A stretch of 32,230 nt of DNA from Streptosporangiaceae bacterium. Lineage in GTDB: Bacteria; Actinomycetota; Actinomycetes; Streptosporangiales; Streptosporangiaceae. The notes under the pieces are model-generated. The model saw nothing but the letters and a program-made list of their open reading frames with translations. It did no database searches and was not told the origin of the DNA. Shown piece after piece: positions 1-7,389 of the stretch. The stretch is taken from the NCBI GenBank assembly GCA_030038015.1, contig JASHPR010000399.1, positions 1 to 32,230 on the forward strand, given 5' to 3'. Position 1 is the stretch's first letter; the number at the start of each line of letters is the position of its first letter. The position numbers and the translations under genes were made by a program.

Positions 1-2383
1 CGGCGGGCAGCGCCTGGGCGATGACCTCGGGCCGCTGATGTGCAGGCAGACGGGTCGCCAGCGTCGGCGGTGGCGCCGAAGGTGAGTTCCCGAGCTTGTC
101 GCGGACCTGGCCGGCAAGGGGGTCGTGCAGGTCGTCGAGGATGGCCAGGGCCTGCTGCCAGGCGCGGCGGGCTGACTCGTTATCCCCGGCTGCCTGGCGG
201 GCGTCGCCGAGGTGGGCCAGGAACTCGGCCCGGTCCCGCAGGTCGCCGGCGTCGCCGTGGACGTCGAGGGCCTGCTGGCAGCAGGCGATAGCCTCGGCGT
301 GGTGACCCAGGTGGCGGTGGGCGTAGCCGAGGCTGTCCAGGGCGCCGGCCTCGCCGGGCCGGTCGCCTAGCTCGCGGTAGGCGGCGAGGGCCTGCCCGCA
401 GCAGTCCAGTGCCTGCTGGTAGCGGCCGAGCCGGGCGTGGCACCAGCCGACCGCGTTGAGAGCGTCGGCTTCCCCGGGCCGGTACCCGGCCGCGCGGTGC
501 AGCCGCAGTGACTGCTGAGCGTGGCCGAGCGCGTCGCGGCGGCGGCCCTGCAGCTCGAGGGCCCAGGCGAAGTCGAGGTGCACCCGGGCCTGGAGGGTGT
601 CGCTGCCGAGCTGCCGGCCCAGGTCAAGGGCCGCGGCCAGGTGCGCGCTGGCATCGGCGTAGGCGCCGAGCCGGATCTGGGCACGGCCCAGGTGGCGGTG
701 GGCCTGGGCCTGCCCCACCTGGTCGTCAAGGTCTCGCGCGGCGGCCAGCGCGGACCGCTGGGTCGCCGCCAGATCCTGCCAGTACCCCCGCCAGTGGAAG
801 AATGTCGTCGCGGTCCAGGGCAGCTGCCAGGCATGCGCGCTGAACCCACTGCTGGCGGCCTGGCTGATCGCGGCCAGCAGCACCGGCCGCTCGGCCTGGA
901 ACCAGTCCAGCGCCTGCTGGCGGTCGGCCAGCTCCTCGGGCCGTACCCGGGGCTGCGGCGGGCTGATGGTGATCGGGTCCCGGGCCGGATTCAGCAGCAA
1001 GGCGGCGGTGTGGGCGGTGTGCAGGTAGTGGTCCAGGACCCGGTGGACCGCGGCGCGGCGGCCGGCGTCGCTGTCGTGGCTGCGGGCCTGCTCGGCGGCG
1101 TAGGCGCGGAGCAGGTCGTGGCAGTCGTACCGGCCGGGGACGTGCTCGGTGATCAGGCGCGCTTCGGTCAGCTCGGCCAGCGCCTGACGGGCCCGCGATG
1201 GCGGGACACCGGCCAAGCTGGCGGCGGCCGGGACGGTGATGTCGGGGCCGGGATGCACGCCGAGCAGCCGGAACATCCGCGCCGTCGGCCCGCTGAGCTG
1301 CTGGTAGGACCAGGAAAGCACCGTGCGCACATCCGTGGCCGCATCTCCGGTGCCTAGCGCGTCCAGCCGGGCCCGGGCGCCGCGCAGTTCGGCGGCCAGC
1401 GCTGCCAGCGGCAGGCCAGGGCGCGCGGCCGCGCGGGCGGCGACGACGCTGAGGGCCAGCGGCAGCCGCGCGCACAGCCCGGCCAGCTCCGACACTGCTG
1501 CTGCCTCGGCCGTGACCCGTGCGGGACCCAGCCGTCTCTCCAGCAACTGCCGTGCTTCGGCCTCGGTCAGGATGTCGAGGGTGAGCAGGTTTGCGCCGTC
1601 GGCCGCTGCCAGCCCGGTGAGCTGGTTCCTGCTGGTGACTAGCACCAGGCAGCCGGGCGCGCCGGGCAGCAGCGGGCGGACCTGGGCGGGATCGCGCGCG
1701 TTATCCAAGACGATGAGCATCCGCCGGCCGGCCAGCAGGCTGCGGTACAACGCGGCCTGGGCGTCCAGGCCCGCCGGGATCCGCTCGGGCGCGACCCCGA
1801 GCCCGTCCAGGAACAGCCGGACCGCCTCCGCAGGTGTCACCGGCGCGCCAGTGGGGCCGAAGCCGCGCAAGTTGACGTACAGCTGCCCGTCCGGGAAGCG
1901 GGCGGCGACCTGGTGCGCCCAGTGCACCGCCAGGGCGGTCTTGCCGATCCCTGCCGTGCCGGCGACCGCCGAAATCACCAGGGCCGGCGCCCGGAGGCCC
2001 GGCTGCGCATCGAGCAGCCCAGTCAGCGCGGCCAGCTCTGCGTCGCGACCGGTGAAGCACGCGACAGCCGCCGGCAGCTGCCGGGGCACGACCGGCCGCT
2101 GGCCGGGCTGGGGCGTCAGTCCCGCCGGCGTCCTTCCGATGGCCGTGCCGTCGGCCCGCCGGCGGGCGGCAGCGGCGATGAAGTCCGCCGGCGCCTGGCC
2201 TTCCAGCGCTAACGCATCGGCCAGCCGGTGCAACGATCCCAAGTGCGGACGGGTACGGCCACGCTCGAGGTTCCTGAGCGCGCGGACGCTTAAGTCGGCG
2301 CGCCCGGCCAGTGCCTCTTGAGACAGTCCGGCCGACTGACGGCAGGACCGCAGCCATGCTCCGAACCCCTCGGTCTGGGTCAT
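1..2383 (-). CDS. XRE-type HTH / NB-ARC / TPR transcriptional regulator (partial, runs off left edge)
   Basis: The reading frame starts at ATG 2383 and stays open to base 1, so about 794 residues are visible and the C-terminus is missing. Residues 1-60 form an XRE-like helix-turn-helix (LSQEALAGRADLSVRALRNL). A P-loop NTPase of the NB-ARC/STAND type follows, with Walker A GTAGIGKT near residue 148, a Walker B-like MLIVLDNARD and an LPLAL (GLPL-like) motif. The C-terminal third is made of TPR-like repeats rich in ALGHAQQSL and LGYAHRHLG units. Family members (AfsR/SARP-like and related STAND regulators) are signal-integrating transcription factors of actinomycetes, often tied to secondary metabolism or development. 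It is divergent from the secreted-protein genes, with a 12-bp inverted repeat between them, so local control is possible. Target and ligand are unknown. Confidence 0.88.
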   Translation of the reverse strand, partial: MTQTEGFGAWLRSCRQSAGLSQEALAGRADLSVRALRNLERGRTRPHLGSLHRLADALALEGQAPADFIAAAARRRADGTAIGRTPAGLTPQPGQRPVVPRQLPAAVACFTGRDAELAALTGLLDAQPGLRAPALVISAVAGTAGIGKTALAVHWAHQVAARFPDGQLYVNLRGFGPTGAPVTPAEAVRLFLDGLGVAPERIPAGLDAQAALYRSLLAGRRMLIVLDNARDPAQVRPLLPGAPGCLVLVTSRNQLTGLAAADGANLLTLDILTEAEARQLLERRLGPARVTAEAAAVSELAGLCARLPLALSVVAARAAARPGLPLAALAAELRGARARLDALGTGDAATDVRTVLSWSYQQLSGPTARMFRLLGVHPGPDITVPAAASLAGVPPSRARQALAELTEARLITEHVPGRYDCHDLLRAYAAEQARSHDSDAGRRAAVHRVLDHYLHTAHTAALLLNPARDPITISPPQPRVRPEELADRQQALDWFQAERPVLLAAISQAASSGFSAHAWQLPWTATTFFHWRGYWQDLAATQRSALAAARDLDDQVGQAQAHRHLGRAQIRLGAYADASAHLAAALDLGRQLGSDTLQARVHLDFAWALELQGRRRDALGHAQQSLRLHRAAGYRPGEADALNAVGWCHARLGRYQQALDCCGQALAAYRELGDRPGEAGALDSLGYAHRHLGHHAEAIACCQQALDVHGDAGDLRDRAEFLAHLGDARQAAGDNESARRAWQQALAILDDLHDPLAGQVRDKLGNSPSAPPPTLATRLPAHQRPEVIAQALPA

Positions 2384-2476
2384 TCCGGCCTCACAGGTCT
2401 GAACCGCATATCTGACAGCGCAACCCTCGCCGACAGGCATGCCGCAGCGCGCGCCGATGGCTGGCCTCCACCGCCT

Positions 2477-2507
2477 GACCGGCACTTTAGCACTGAAAGT
2501 GCCGGTC
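2477..2507. promoter_or_regulatory. Perfect 12-bp inverted repeat (operator or hairpin)
   Basis: Arms GACCGGCACTTT (2477-2488) and AAAGTGCCGGTC (2496-2507) are exact reverse complements around a 7-nt spacer. The element lies about 95 bp upstream of the regulator start and 255 bp upstream of the secreted-protein gene. There is no adjacent T-run, and it sits between divergent genes, which argues for an operator rather than a terminator. The binding protein is unknown; the XRE regulator next door is the obvious candidate. Confidence 0.55.
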
Positions 2508-2559
2508 CAAAATGCCTGGTCTCCCGCTTATTTACGGCCTTACGATCACGTCGGCCATT

Positions 2560-2574
2560 CCGGCGTGACGCCGG
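2560..2574. promoter_or_regulatory. 6-bp perfect dyad, CCGGCG-3-CGCCGG
   Basis: CCGGCG and CGCCGG are separated by TGA. A short GC dyad like this can arise by chance in such DNA, so the regulatory reading is weak. Confidence 0.2.
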
Positions 2575-2682
2575 TCGAGGGTCGGCTACCGCGCCGCAGT
2601 CCGCACAAGGAGTCCGTCGTCGGCCCAGCTTCCCGAGTGCCGGGCGAGGCGGGGGGCCTTGAGGCACCCGGTCGGAGGAAAC

Positions 2683-2712
2683 ATGTACGAGATCGCCGCA
2701 CCCAGAGGCTGA
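2683..2712 (+). CDS. Possible nine-residue leader peptide
   Basis: ATG 2683 follows GGAGG with a well-placed spacing and opens nine codons (MYEIAAPRG) before TGA. It ends 49 bp before the secreted-protein start at 2762. A short translated leader is possible, but no repeated regulatory codon or attenuator hairpin is evident. It may be coincidental. Confidence 0.2.
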   Translation: MYEIAAPRG

Positions 2713-2750
2713 CATGATGGGCCAGCCGTCGTCACTGGCCTAACCCCTTT

Positions 2751-2770
2751 GGAGGGAAATTATGGCAGGC
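2751..2770 (+). repeat. Translation-start region, copy 1 of a duplicated segment
   Basis: These 20 bp (ribosome site, spacer, ATG and two codons) match 3301-3320 at 18 of 20 positions. The copies lie immediately before the secreted-protein gene and immediately after it. Confidence 0.6.
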
Positions 2771-3298
2771 AAATTCCGTAACCGCGTCATTATTCTTATG
2801 ACTTCGGTTCCTCTGTGTCTTGGCACGATTGCCGGAAGCGGCATTCAGGCAGCGCATGCGACCACTGACCCTACTGGCATCTGCATCAGTGGCGTAAATG
2901 ACTGCCTGCGAACAAACGGAACGCCGATCGACCTATGGCCACGTGATATTAGCGGCGATCCTAACCAGCAATGGGATGTCGGTTATCTCGGCCCGCTAGA
3001 CGATGAAAGCTCCGTCTGTCCTACGACCGGAAGCTGGGCAGGAAAATACGAAACTACTGGAGTCTATGCTTTCTTCCAGCTCGACGTGTCGGGCGCGGTC
3101 GGAGAATATGGAAACCAAGTCCAGTGGGACGGTAGCACACCTTACTGCTGGATATGGACAGACAGCGGAGAGTTGATCAACGTCGCCGCATCCAATTACT
3201 GGAACGCGCCACAGTGCATGGTCGCAGTCTTGCCCTACGATCAGGAAAAGCTCGCCAATGACGACTGCGAGGCATGGGAACAAGTAACGGTCGGTTAA
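2762..3298 (+). CDS. Small secreted protein, ricin/QxW-like (function unknown)
   Basis: This encodes 178 residues from ATG 2762, preceded by GGAGG at 2751-2755. The N-terminus is a Sec-type signal peptide: basic MAGKFRNR, a hydrophobic stretch to about residue 25, then an AxA-like site near AAHA (about residues 30-33). The mature part has six or so cysteines and a segment CLRTNG..IDLW...NQQW resembling one lobe of a ricin-type beta-trefoil; a C-terminal CEAWEQV may be a degenerate second QxW. Codon use is unusual for the window, with many A/T third positions (ATT ATT CTT ATG ACT), suggesting recent transfer or different constraints. The next gene also encodes a secreted lectin-repeat protein, so the two probably form a functional pair. 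The lectin role is inference; no enzyme motif is seen. Confidence 0.75.
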   Translation: MAGKFRNRVIILMTSVPLCLGTIAGSGIQAAHATTDPTGICISGVNDCLRTNGTPIDLWPRDISGDPNQQWDVGYLGPLDDESSVCPTTGSWAGKYETTGVYAFFQLDVSGAVGEYGNQVQWDGSTPYCWIWTDSGELINVAASNYWNAPQCMVAVLPYDQEKLANDDCEAWEQVTVG

Positions 3299-3300
3299 AA

Positions 3301-3320
3301 GGAGGGACATTATGGCTGGC
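3301..3320 (+). repeat. Translation-start region, copy 2 of a duplicated segment
   Basis: GGAGGGA, then C instead of A, ATTATGGC, then T instead of A, GGC: 18 of 20 positions equal copy 1 at 2751-2770. It starts a frame of only 21 codons, so it may be the relic of a duplicated paralogue. Confidence 0.6.
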
Positions 3321-3377
3321 GAACCGCCACCGGCCGCCACCGAACACATACGCGGGTATCGCGGGCGCAGACCTTAA
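3312..3377 (+). CDS. Short ORF (21 aa) behind a strong ribosome site; gene relic or small peptide
   Basis: ATG 3312 follows AAGGAGGGACATT, one of the strongest ribosome sites in the window, and encodes 21 residues beginning MAGEPPPAATEH and ending in TAA 3375-3377. It begins 14 bases after the stop of the preceding secreted-protein gene, so co-translation is plausible. It has no hydrophobic segment. Because its start region is a near-copy of the upstream gene's start, it may be a decayed second copy. I do not recognise it. Confidence 0.3.
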   Translation: MAGEPPPAATEHIRGYRGRRP

Positions 3378-3651
3378 AAATGCGCCATCTGGTCCTGTTC
3401 CTTTTACCCCCACCGTTCGGACTGCCGGTAGGAGGCCGCACGTGTGGAGAACCGGAGGGGACGCATGGCGCCGCGTGGCACGAGCCAGCAGATCTTCCGC
3501 AGCCGGCCGCTGTGCCTCAACGACGCGAATGGCGCCGGGAATGGTCGCAATCCGATCACCATGTATAAGCCGAGCCGTGCTCACGGAGCGCTGCCGCTTC
3601 ATCACCAAATAACGACGTCGCTAACAAATGGCAAAGCAAGAAGGGGTATAA
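3378..3651. other. Gene-poor spacer between the two secreted-protein genes
   Basis: Several ORFs overlap here but none has a ribosome site, a signal peptide supported by codon bias, or a recognisable domain. One frame from 3380 has a short hydrophobic start but no ribosome site. This may be remnant sequence of a lost gene. Confidence 0.4.
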
Positions 3652-4662
3652 ATGAAGCGTATAAGATTCGGTCCTGGTGCGCTGGCCGTAATATCGGCCG
3701 TGGCTACCTTAATGGTGATATGCTCGGCATCCACGGCGGTGGCAAGCACGCATGCCACCGCAATTACCAGGACGATGGTGACCGCCCACATGCTGGCGGG
3801 CGGACCGAAACTGGGTCCCCCGATACCTGTGGGCAAGGCCAAGCCGGATGGAGGGATTGGGACCGTCGCGCAGGCGCAGGAGTGCGCGCCGCTCGCAGCG
3901 AAAGCAGGCTTCTCCTTCAATAATTACTACGACACTCCCGACGGCGAGTATCCGCAAATCGTGGTCGCCATTGCGGTCGCCTTGGCCGAGTCCAACTGCG
4001 AGGATGCCGCCCCGAACGCCGACGGTGCTACCGGGATATGGCAGATCATAGCTGCCGACCACCCTCCGGTAACCACGGCGTGCCTCGAGGAGGACCAGTG
4101 TAACGCAGACGATGCGAAGATCGTCTCCGACAACGGGTCCGACTGGGCTCCTTGGGCGGGCGATGGCTACCAGGTAAACCTGGGGGTCGCTGAGCAGGGC
4201 CTATTCAGCGCGACCATCACTCTCCAGAGTCAGGGCGACGGTACCTGTCTGGACGCTGACTCCACGGACGTCGGCAACGGCGGCAAGATCTTCCAGTGGG
4301 ACTGCAATTCCAGTGACAGTTATCAGCAGTGGTTCATTGTGGGATCCGCGGGAAGCCAGCCCATTTTCGAGAACGTCGGTATTCTCGATAACGACGGTGA
4401 GGCTTACTGTCTGGACGCTGACGCCTCCGATGTCGGTAATGGCGGCAAGATCTTCCAGTGGGGCTGCAACCAGAGCGACTCTTACCAGCAATGGTGGTTC
4501 TGGGGCAGCAATAACATTAACAGCGACAACGCTGAAGCGGGCCTGCATAGTCAAGGGACTGGCTCCACCTGCTTGGACGCAGACGGCACGGACAAGGGTG
4601 ACGGCGCGCCGATCTTCCAGTGGGACTGCAATCAGAGCGACGCCTACCAGCAATGGAATTAG
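3652..4662 (+). CDS. Secreted lysozyme-like (SLT-fold) protein with three ricin-type QxW repeats
   Basis: This encodes 336 residues with ATG 3652 after AAGAAGGGG. Residues 1-32 are a signal peptide (MKRIRFG, hydrophobic core, ASTAVAS). Residues about 75-180 contain ALAESNCEDAAPNADGATG followed by IWQI, which fits the transglycosylase/lysozyme-like pattern of a catalytic glutamate (E113 here) and a GAxGxxQI loop. Three lectin units follow at about residues 195-221, 252-280 and 306-336, each with CLDAD, a glycine/aspartate loop, IFQW.CN and YQQW. This is the classic ricin B beta-trefoil signature, and the last unit ends at the stop codon. Expected role: an exported enzyme that binds glycans and cleaves peptidoglycan or a similar polymer. 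Both the exact bond and the target (own wall, rival bacteria, fungal or plant glycan) are unknown. The gene is less GC-biased than the operons around it. Confidence 0.82.
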   Translation: MKRIRFGPGALAVISAVATLMVICSASTAVASTHATAITRTMVTAHMLAGGPKLGPPIPVGKAKPDGGIGTVAQAQECAPLAAKAGFSFNNYYDTPDGEYPQIVVAIAVALAESNCEDAAPNADGATGIWQIIAADHPPVTTACLEEDQCNADDAKIVSDNGSDWAPWAGDGYQVNLGVAEQGLFSATITLQSQGDGTCLDADSTDVGNGGKIFQWDCNSSDSYQQWFIVGSAGSQPIFENVGILDNDGEAYCLDADASDVGNGGKIFQWGCNQSDSYQQWWFWGSNNINSDNAEAGLHSQGTGSTCLDADGTDKGDGAPIFQWDCNQSDAYQQWN

Positions 4663-4714
4663 CAGGAATTAATTAGCCGCCAAGGTCGGCGTATTAGCTG
4701 ACCGCAGGCACGGC

Positions 4715-4750
4715 GCGGCGTGGGTTCCCGGTCCCGGGCACTCACGCCGC
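4715..4750. terminator. Possible bidirectional terminator hairpin
   Basis: GCGGCGTG (4715-4722) pairs with CACGCCGC (4743-4750), and the loop contains a further CCCGGTCCCGGG that can pair internally. It lies between two convergent genes. There is no U-tract, so it would be a GC-rich non-canonical terminator of the kind common in actinomycetes. Confidence 0.4.
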
Positions 4751-4889
4751 ACCTAATGGCCACGGGCCGGGGGGCGCCTGCGGCAAGCCGGCGCTGAACG
4801 CCACCTGCAGCCCGTTCCGGGCCAGGGCCGAGGCCAGGCCGGTGGCCCCGGTCAGGTCGTGGCGCCCAGGAGCAGGCGGGGACCGCGCG

Positions 4890-6248
4890 TCACGGAAGCT
4901 CGGCGCTCACGTCATGCAGAACGCCGTCCAGAACGCCGACGAGTTCGTCAATCTCGCCCCGGCTGATGATGTACGGCGGCGTGACCTGGATGTGATCGCC
5001 GCCGCGGCCGTAGTTCGCGCCAGCCACCCCCTGCCGCAGCAGCAGCCCGCGCTCCTCCGCGCAGGCGACGATGCGCTCTGTCAAGTTCAGCTCGGGCGCG
5101 AACGGCGCGTGGGTCTCGCGGTCGGCCACGAACTCGACGCCTGCCAGCAGACCGAGCCCGCGGATGTCGCCCACGATCTGGTGCCGCGAAAGCTGGGCAA
5201 GCTGGTCGAAGAGGTACTTGCCCTGCTCCGCGGCCCGGTCGAACAGGCCGAGATCCTGGATCATGTTGAAGACCTGGATGCCGATGAAGCAGGACAGCGG
5301 CAGGCCGCTGTAGGTAAAGCCGTGCACGAACTGGCCGGAGCCGCGGCGCAGCACCTCGACGACGTGCTCATCGGCGACGCACGCGGCCAGGGCGGCGTAA
5401 CCCGAGCCCAGGGCCTTGCCCATGGTGATGATGTCCGGAACAACGCCCCAGTGATCGATGGCGCACGCGCGGCCCGTGCGTCCGTATCCGCAGAGCACCT
5501 CATCAGCGATGAACAGGATGCCGTGCTCATCGCAGATCTGGCGGATCCGGGCGTAGTACCCCGGGACCGGCACGACCCCGGTGACGCTGGTGCCGATCAC
5601 CGGCTCGGCGATGAACGCGGCGATCGTCTCGGCTCCCTCGAGCCTGATGGTCCGCTCCAGGTCCTCCGCGCACCTGATGCCGCACGAGGGGTGCGTGAGC
5701 CCGTACGGGCATCGATAGCAGTATGGCGGGTCGATGTGCGGCACGGGGAACAGGTACGGGTCGTGGATCGATCGCCAGCTAGGCCGCCCGGAGACCGACA
5801 GCATGCCGAGGGTGTTCCCGTGGTACCCCTGCCAGCGGGAGATGATCTTCCAGCGTCGTGGCTCACCGCGCTCGACGTGATACTGCCGGGCCAGTTTTAT
5901 GGCGGTCTCGTTCGCCTCGGACCCGCCGGAGCAGAAGAACACCCTCGGAGCGGTCAGCCTGGTCACGCTGGCGAGGTCGCGGGCCAGCTCTTCCTGCCAG
6001 GGCGAGGTGAACGCCGCGCCATAGACGTAGTTCACCTCGGCGCCGTGCGCGGCCAGCACGTCGGTGATCTTCCGCTCGCCGTGGCCTACGATGTTGACCG
6101 CCACCCCGCCGACCGCGTCCAGGTACCGTCGGCCATGTGCATCGACGAGGTAGACGCCATCGCCGCCGACGAACTGCCGGTAGCTCTTGGTCAGATCCCG
6201 GTGCAGGACCGAGGACTCGCGGTCGGCAGGCTCAGGCGACACAGGCAT
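4890..6248 (-). CDS. Class III (omega) PLP-dependent aminotransferase
   Basis: This encodes 452 residues, a normal length for fold-type I class III aminotransferases. Visible features are GDGVYLVDAHGRRYLD near the N-terminus, FFCSGGSEANETAIKLAR (cofactor phosphate loop), GYHGNTLG, the FIADEVLCGYGRTG aspartate that contacts the pyridine nitrogen, and the Schiff-base lysine K278 in ITMGKALGSGYA. The cysteine cluster CYRCPYGLTHPSCGIRC is typical of omega-aminotransferases acting on beta-alanine, taurine, 4-aminobutyrate or related amines. It should transfer an amino group from an omega- or beta-amino substrate to pyruvate or 2-oxoglutarate in the cytosol. ATG 6248 lies inside the preceding gene, whose stop is at 6232, so the two overlap by 17 bp and are probably translationally coupled. 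The substrate is not determined. Confidence 0.9.
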   Translation of the reverse strand: MPVSPEPADRESSVLHRDLTKSYRQFVGGDGVYLVDAHGRRYLDAVGGVAVNIVGHGERKITDVLAAHGAEVNYVYGAAFTSPWQEELARDLASVTRLTAPRVFFCSGGSEANETAIKLARQYHVERGEPRRWKIISRWQGYHGNTLGMLSVSGRPSWRSIHDPYLFPVPHIDPPYCYRCPYGLTHPSCGIRCAEDLERTIRLEGAETIAAFIAEPVIGTSVTGVVPVPGYYARIRQICDEHGILFIADEVLCGYGRTGRACAIDHWGVVPDIITMGKALGSGYAALAACVADEHVVEVLRRGSGQFVHGFTYSGLPLSCFIGIQVFNMIQDLGLFDRAAEQGKYLFDQLAQLSRHQIVGDIRGLGLLAGVEFVADRETHAPFAPELNLTERIVACAEERGLLLRQGVAGANYGRGGDHIQVTPPYIISRGEIDELVGVLDGVLHDVSAELP

Positions 6249-7347
6249 CTCGTTTCAGCTCGGCTCCGGCGATCTGCTCCCAGTTGATGCTGGCCCCCAG
6301 CCCCGGCTCCTGGGGCGCGGTTACCACGCCGGAAGCGTCCGGCCGGATCGGGTTGTGCACGCCGAATTCGTACGGCTTGTAGGGAACGGGTGACTCGAAG
6401 TACCCGGACCCGGTGAACGCCAGGCCCAGATGCAGGTTCGGCAACTGGATCAGGCTGTAGCCCCAGCTCTGCGGTTCGACCGGGAGCCCGAAGGCCTCGG
6501 CGAGCGCGGTGATCTTCCTGGCGGGGGTGAAGCCGCCGACGCAGGTGACGTCGAAGCGCACCGCGTCCCACGGCTCTAGTGCCAGGGCGTGCCGGTACTC
6601 CCGCAAATCCGACAGCCACAGCCCGTGGGGCAGGATCGGCACGTGCACCCGGCGGCGCAGCTCGGCGTAGGCGGCCAGGTCGTAGTCGACGTACGGGGCT
6701 TCGAACCAGCGGAAGTCCATGGCTTCCAGTTCCCGGGCCACGCGCAGGCCGGAGATGCGGTCGTAGCGGTTCTCGGCGTCGTGCATGAACGTCAGCCCGG
6801 CGTCGCCGTACTCCCGGTGCACGGCGCGCAGCATCTCCAGGTCCCGGTCCGGCACGTTCCAGGCGTGGAACTTGATGGCCCGGTAGCCCAGCTCGGCCAG
6901 GTCGCTGACGTGCTTCAGGTAGGCGGGAACGTCGGCTAGCTCGGGGGTCGATGCGTAGGCGGGCAGCCTTCGCTTGGCCCCGCCGAGCAACCGGTACACC
7001 GGCAGGCCCGCCCGCTTGGCGGCTAGGTCCCACAGGGCGATGTCGATCGCCGCCACCGCCCCGGGAGTGGCAGGCAGCACAAGCGTCTGAAGATCAAGCC
7101 AGCGGGCCTCGCGATCCAGTGCCTCCTTGCCGACGATCCTCGGGGCTAGCGCGCGCATCGCCTCGTAAGCGGACAGGTCAAAGCCGCCGACCGCATAGTT
7201 CTCGCAGGCCCCGATGCCCTCAGCGCCGTCAGTGTCCCAGATCCGCACCAGGCTGAGCGCCATGAACTGCGGCGGCATGCTCGCCCAGGTGGTTCTGGGG
7301 ACGTCCGGCCCCGCCGCAATGACCTCGATCCTCGCTATGTCAGCCAC
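6232..7347 (-). CDS. Enolase-superfamily (mandelate racemase / muconate cycloisomerase-like) protein with atypical active site
   Basis: I chose GTG 7347 (MADIARIEV) because GGAGG lies three bases upstream; the longest frame would begin at GTG 7368 with no ribosome site. This gives 371 residues. The capping domain is followed by a TIM barrel with a K-x-H motif (K159, H161 in AIKFHAW), first metal ligand D190 (FMHDAENRY), second E216 (RWFEAPY) and the downstream DVTCVGG typical of the family. By eye, the third acidic ligand (usually G-E) is replaced by H-G at PILPHG (241-242), and the usual histidine of PHSW is glutamine in VEPQSW. Such proteins usually dehydrate or epimerise sugar acids or hydroxy acids; here the chemistry is uncertain. 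It sits between an SDR and an aminotransferase in one operon. Confidence 0.82.
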   Translation of the reverse strand: MADIARIEVIAAGPDVPRTTWASMPPQFMALSLVRIWDTDGAEGIGACENYAVGGFDLSAYEAMRALAPRIVGKEALDREARWLDLQTLVLPATPGAVAAIDIALWDLAAKRAGLPVYRLLGGAKRRLPAYASTPELADVPAYLKHVSDLAELGYRAIKFHAWNVPDRDLEMLRAVHREYGDAGLTFMHDAENRYDRISGLRVARELEAMDFRWFEAPYVDYDLAAYAELRRRVHVPILPHGLWLSDLREYRHALALEPWDAVRFDVTCVGGFTPARKITALAEAFGLPVEPQSWGYSLIQLPNLHLGLAFTGSGYFESPVPYKPYEFGVHNPIRPDASGVVTAPQEPGLGASINWEQIAGAELKRDACVA

Positions 7348-7350
7348 GTG

Positions 7351-7355
7351 CCTCC
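7351..7355 (-). promoter_or_regulatory. Ribosome site that decides the start of the enolase-superfamily gene
   Basis: GGAGG on the minus strand lies three bases before GTG 7347. No comparable site precedes the alternative GTG at 7368. The spacing is short, which suggests modest initiation. Confidence 0.5.
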
Positions 7356-7389
7356 TTTTCTCCTGCACCCGCGAGCCGCGCCCGCCCGG

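Larger units (their letters stand above)
2384..2761. other. Divergent intergenic region with dyads and a mini-ORF
   Basis: This 378-bp stretch separates the minus-strand regulator from the plus-strand secreted-protein gene. It holds a perfect 12-bp inverted repeat, a second 6-bp dyad and a nine-codon ORF behind a GGAGG site (all listed separately). Longer ORFs here have no family resemblance or ribosome site and look like chance frames in GC-rich DNA. Confidence 0.6.

Noticed and set aside
40-2357. Several long plus- and minus-strand ORFs overlapping the NB-ARC gene
   Set aside because: They are other-frame readings of a GC-rich gene, have no domain pattern and no ribosome sites; the minus-strand frame from 2383 gives clear HTH, P-loop and TPR motifs.
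3380-3568. ORF with hydrophobic start MRHLVLFLLPPPF between the two secreted-protein genes
   Set aside because: No ribosome site, proline-rich core and no conserved motif; low chance of being a real signal peptide.
4842-6287. 481-codon plus-strand ORF opposite the aminotransferase
   Set aside because: It mirrors the coding pattern of the minus-strand aminotransferase, which has full PLP-enzyme motifs; the plus-strand product is repetitive and unrecognisable.
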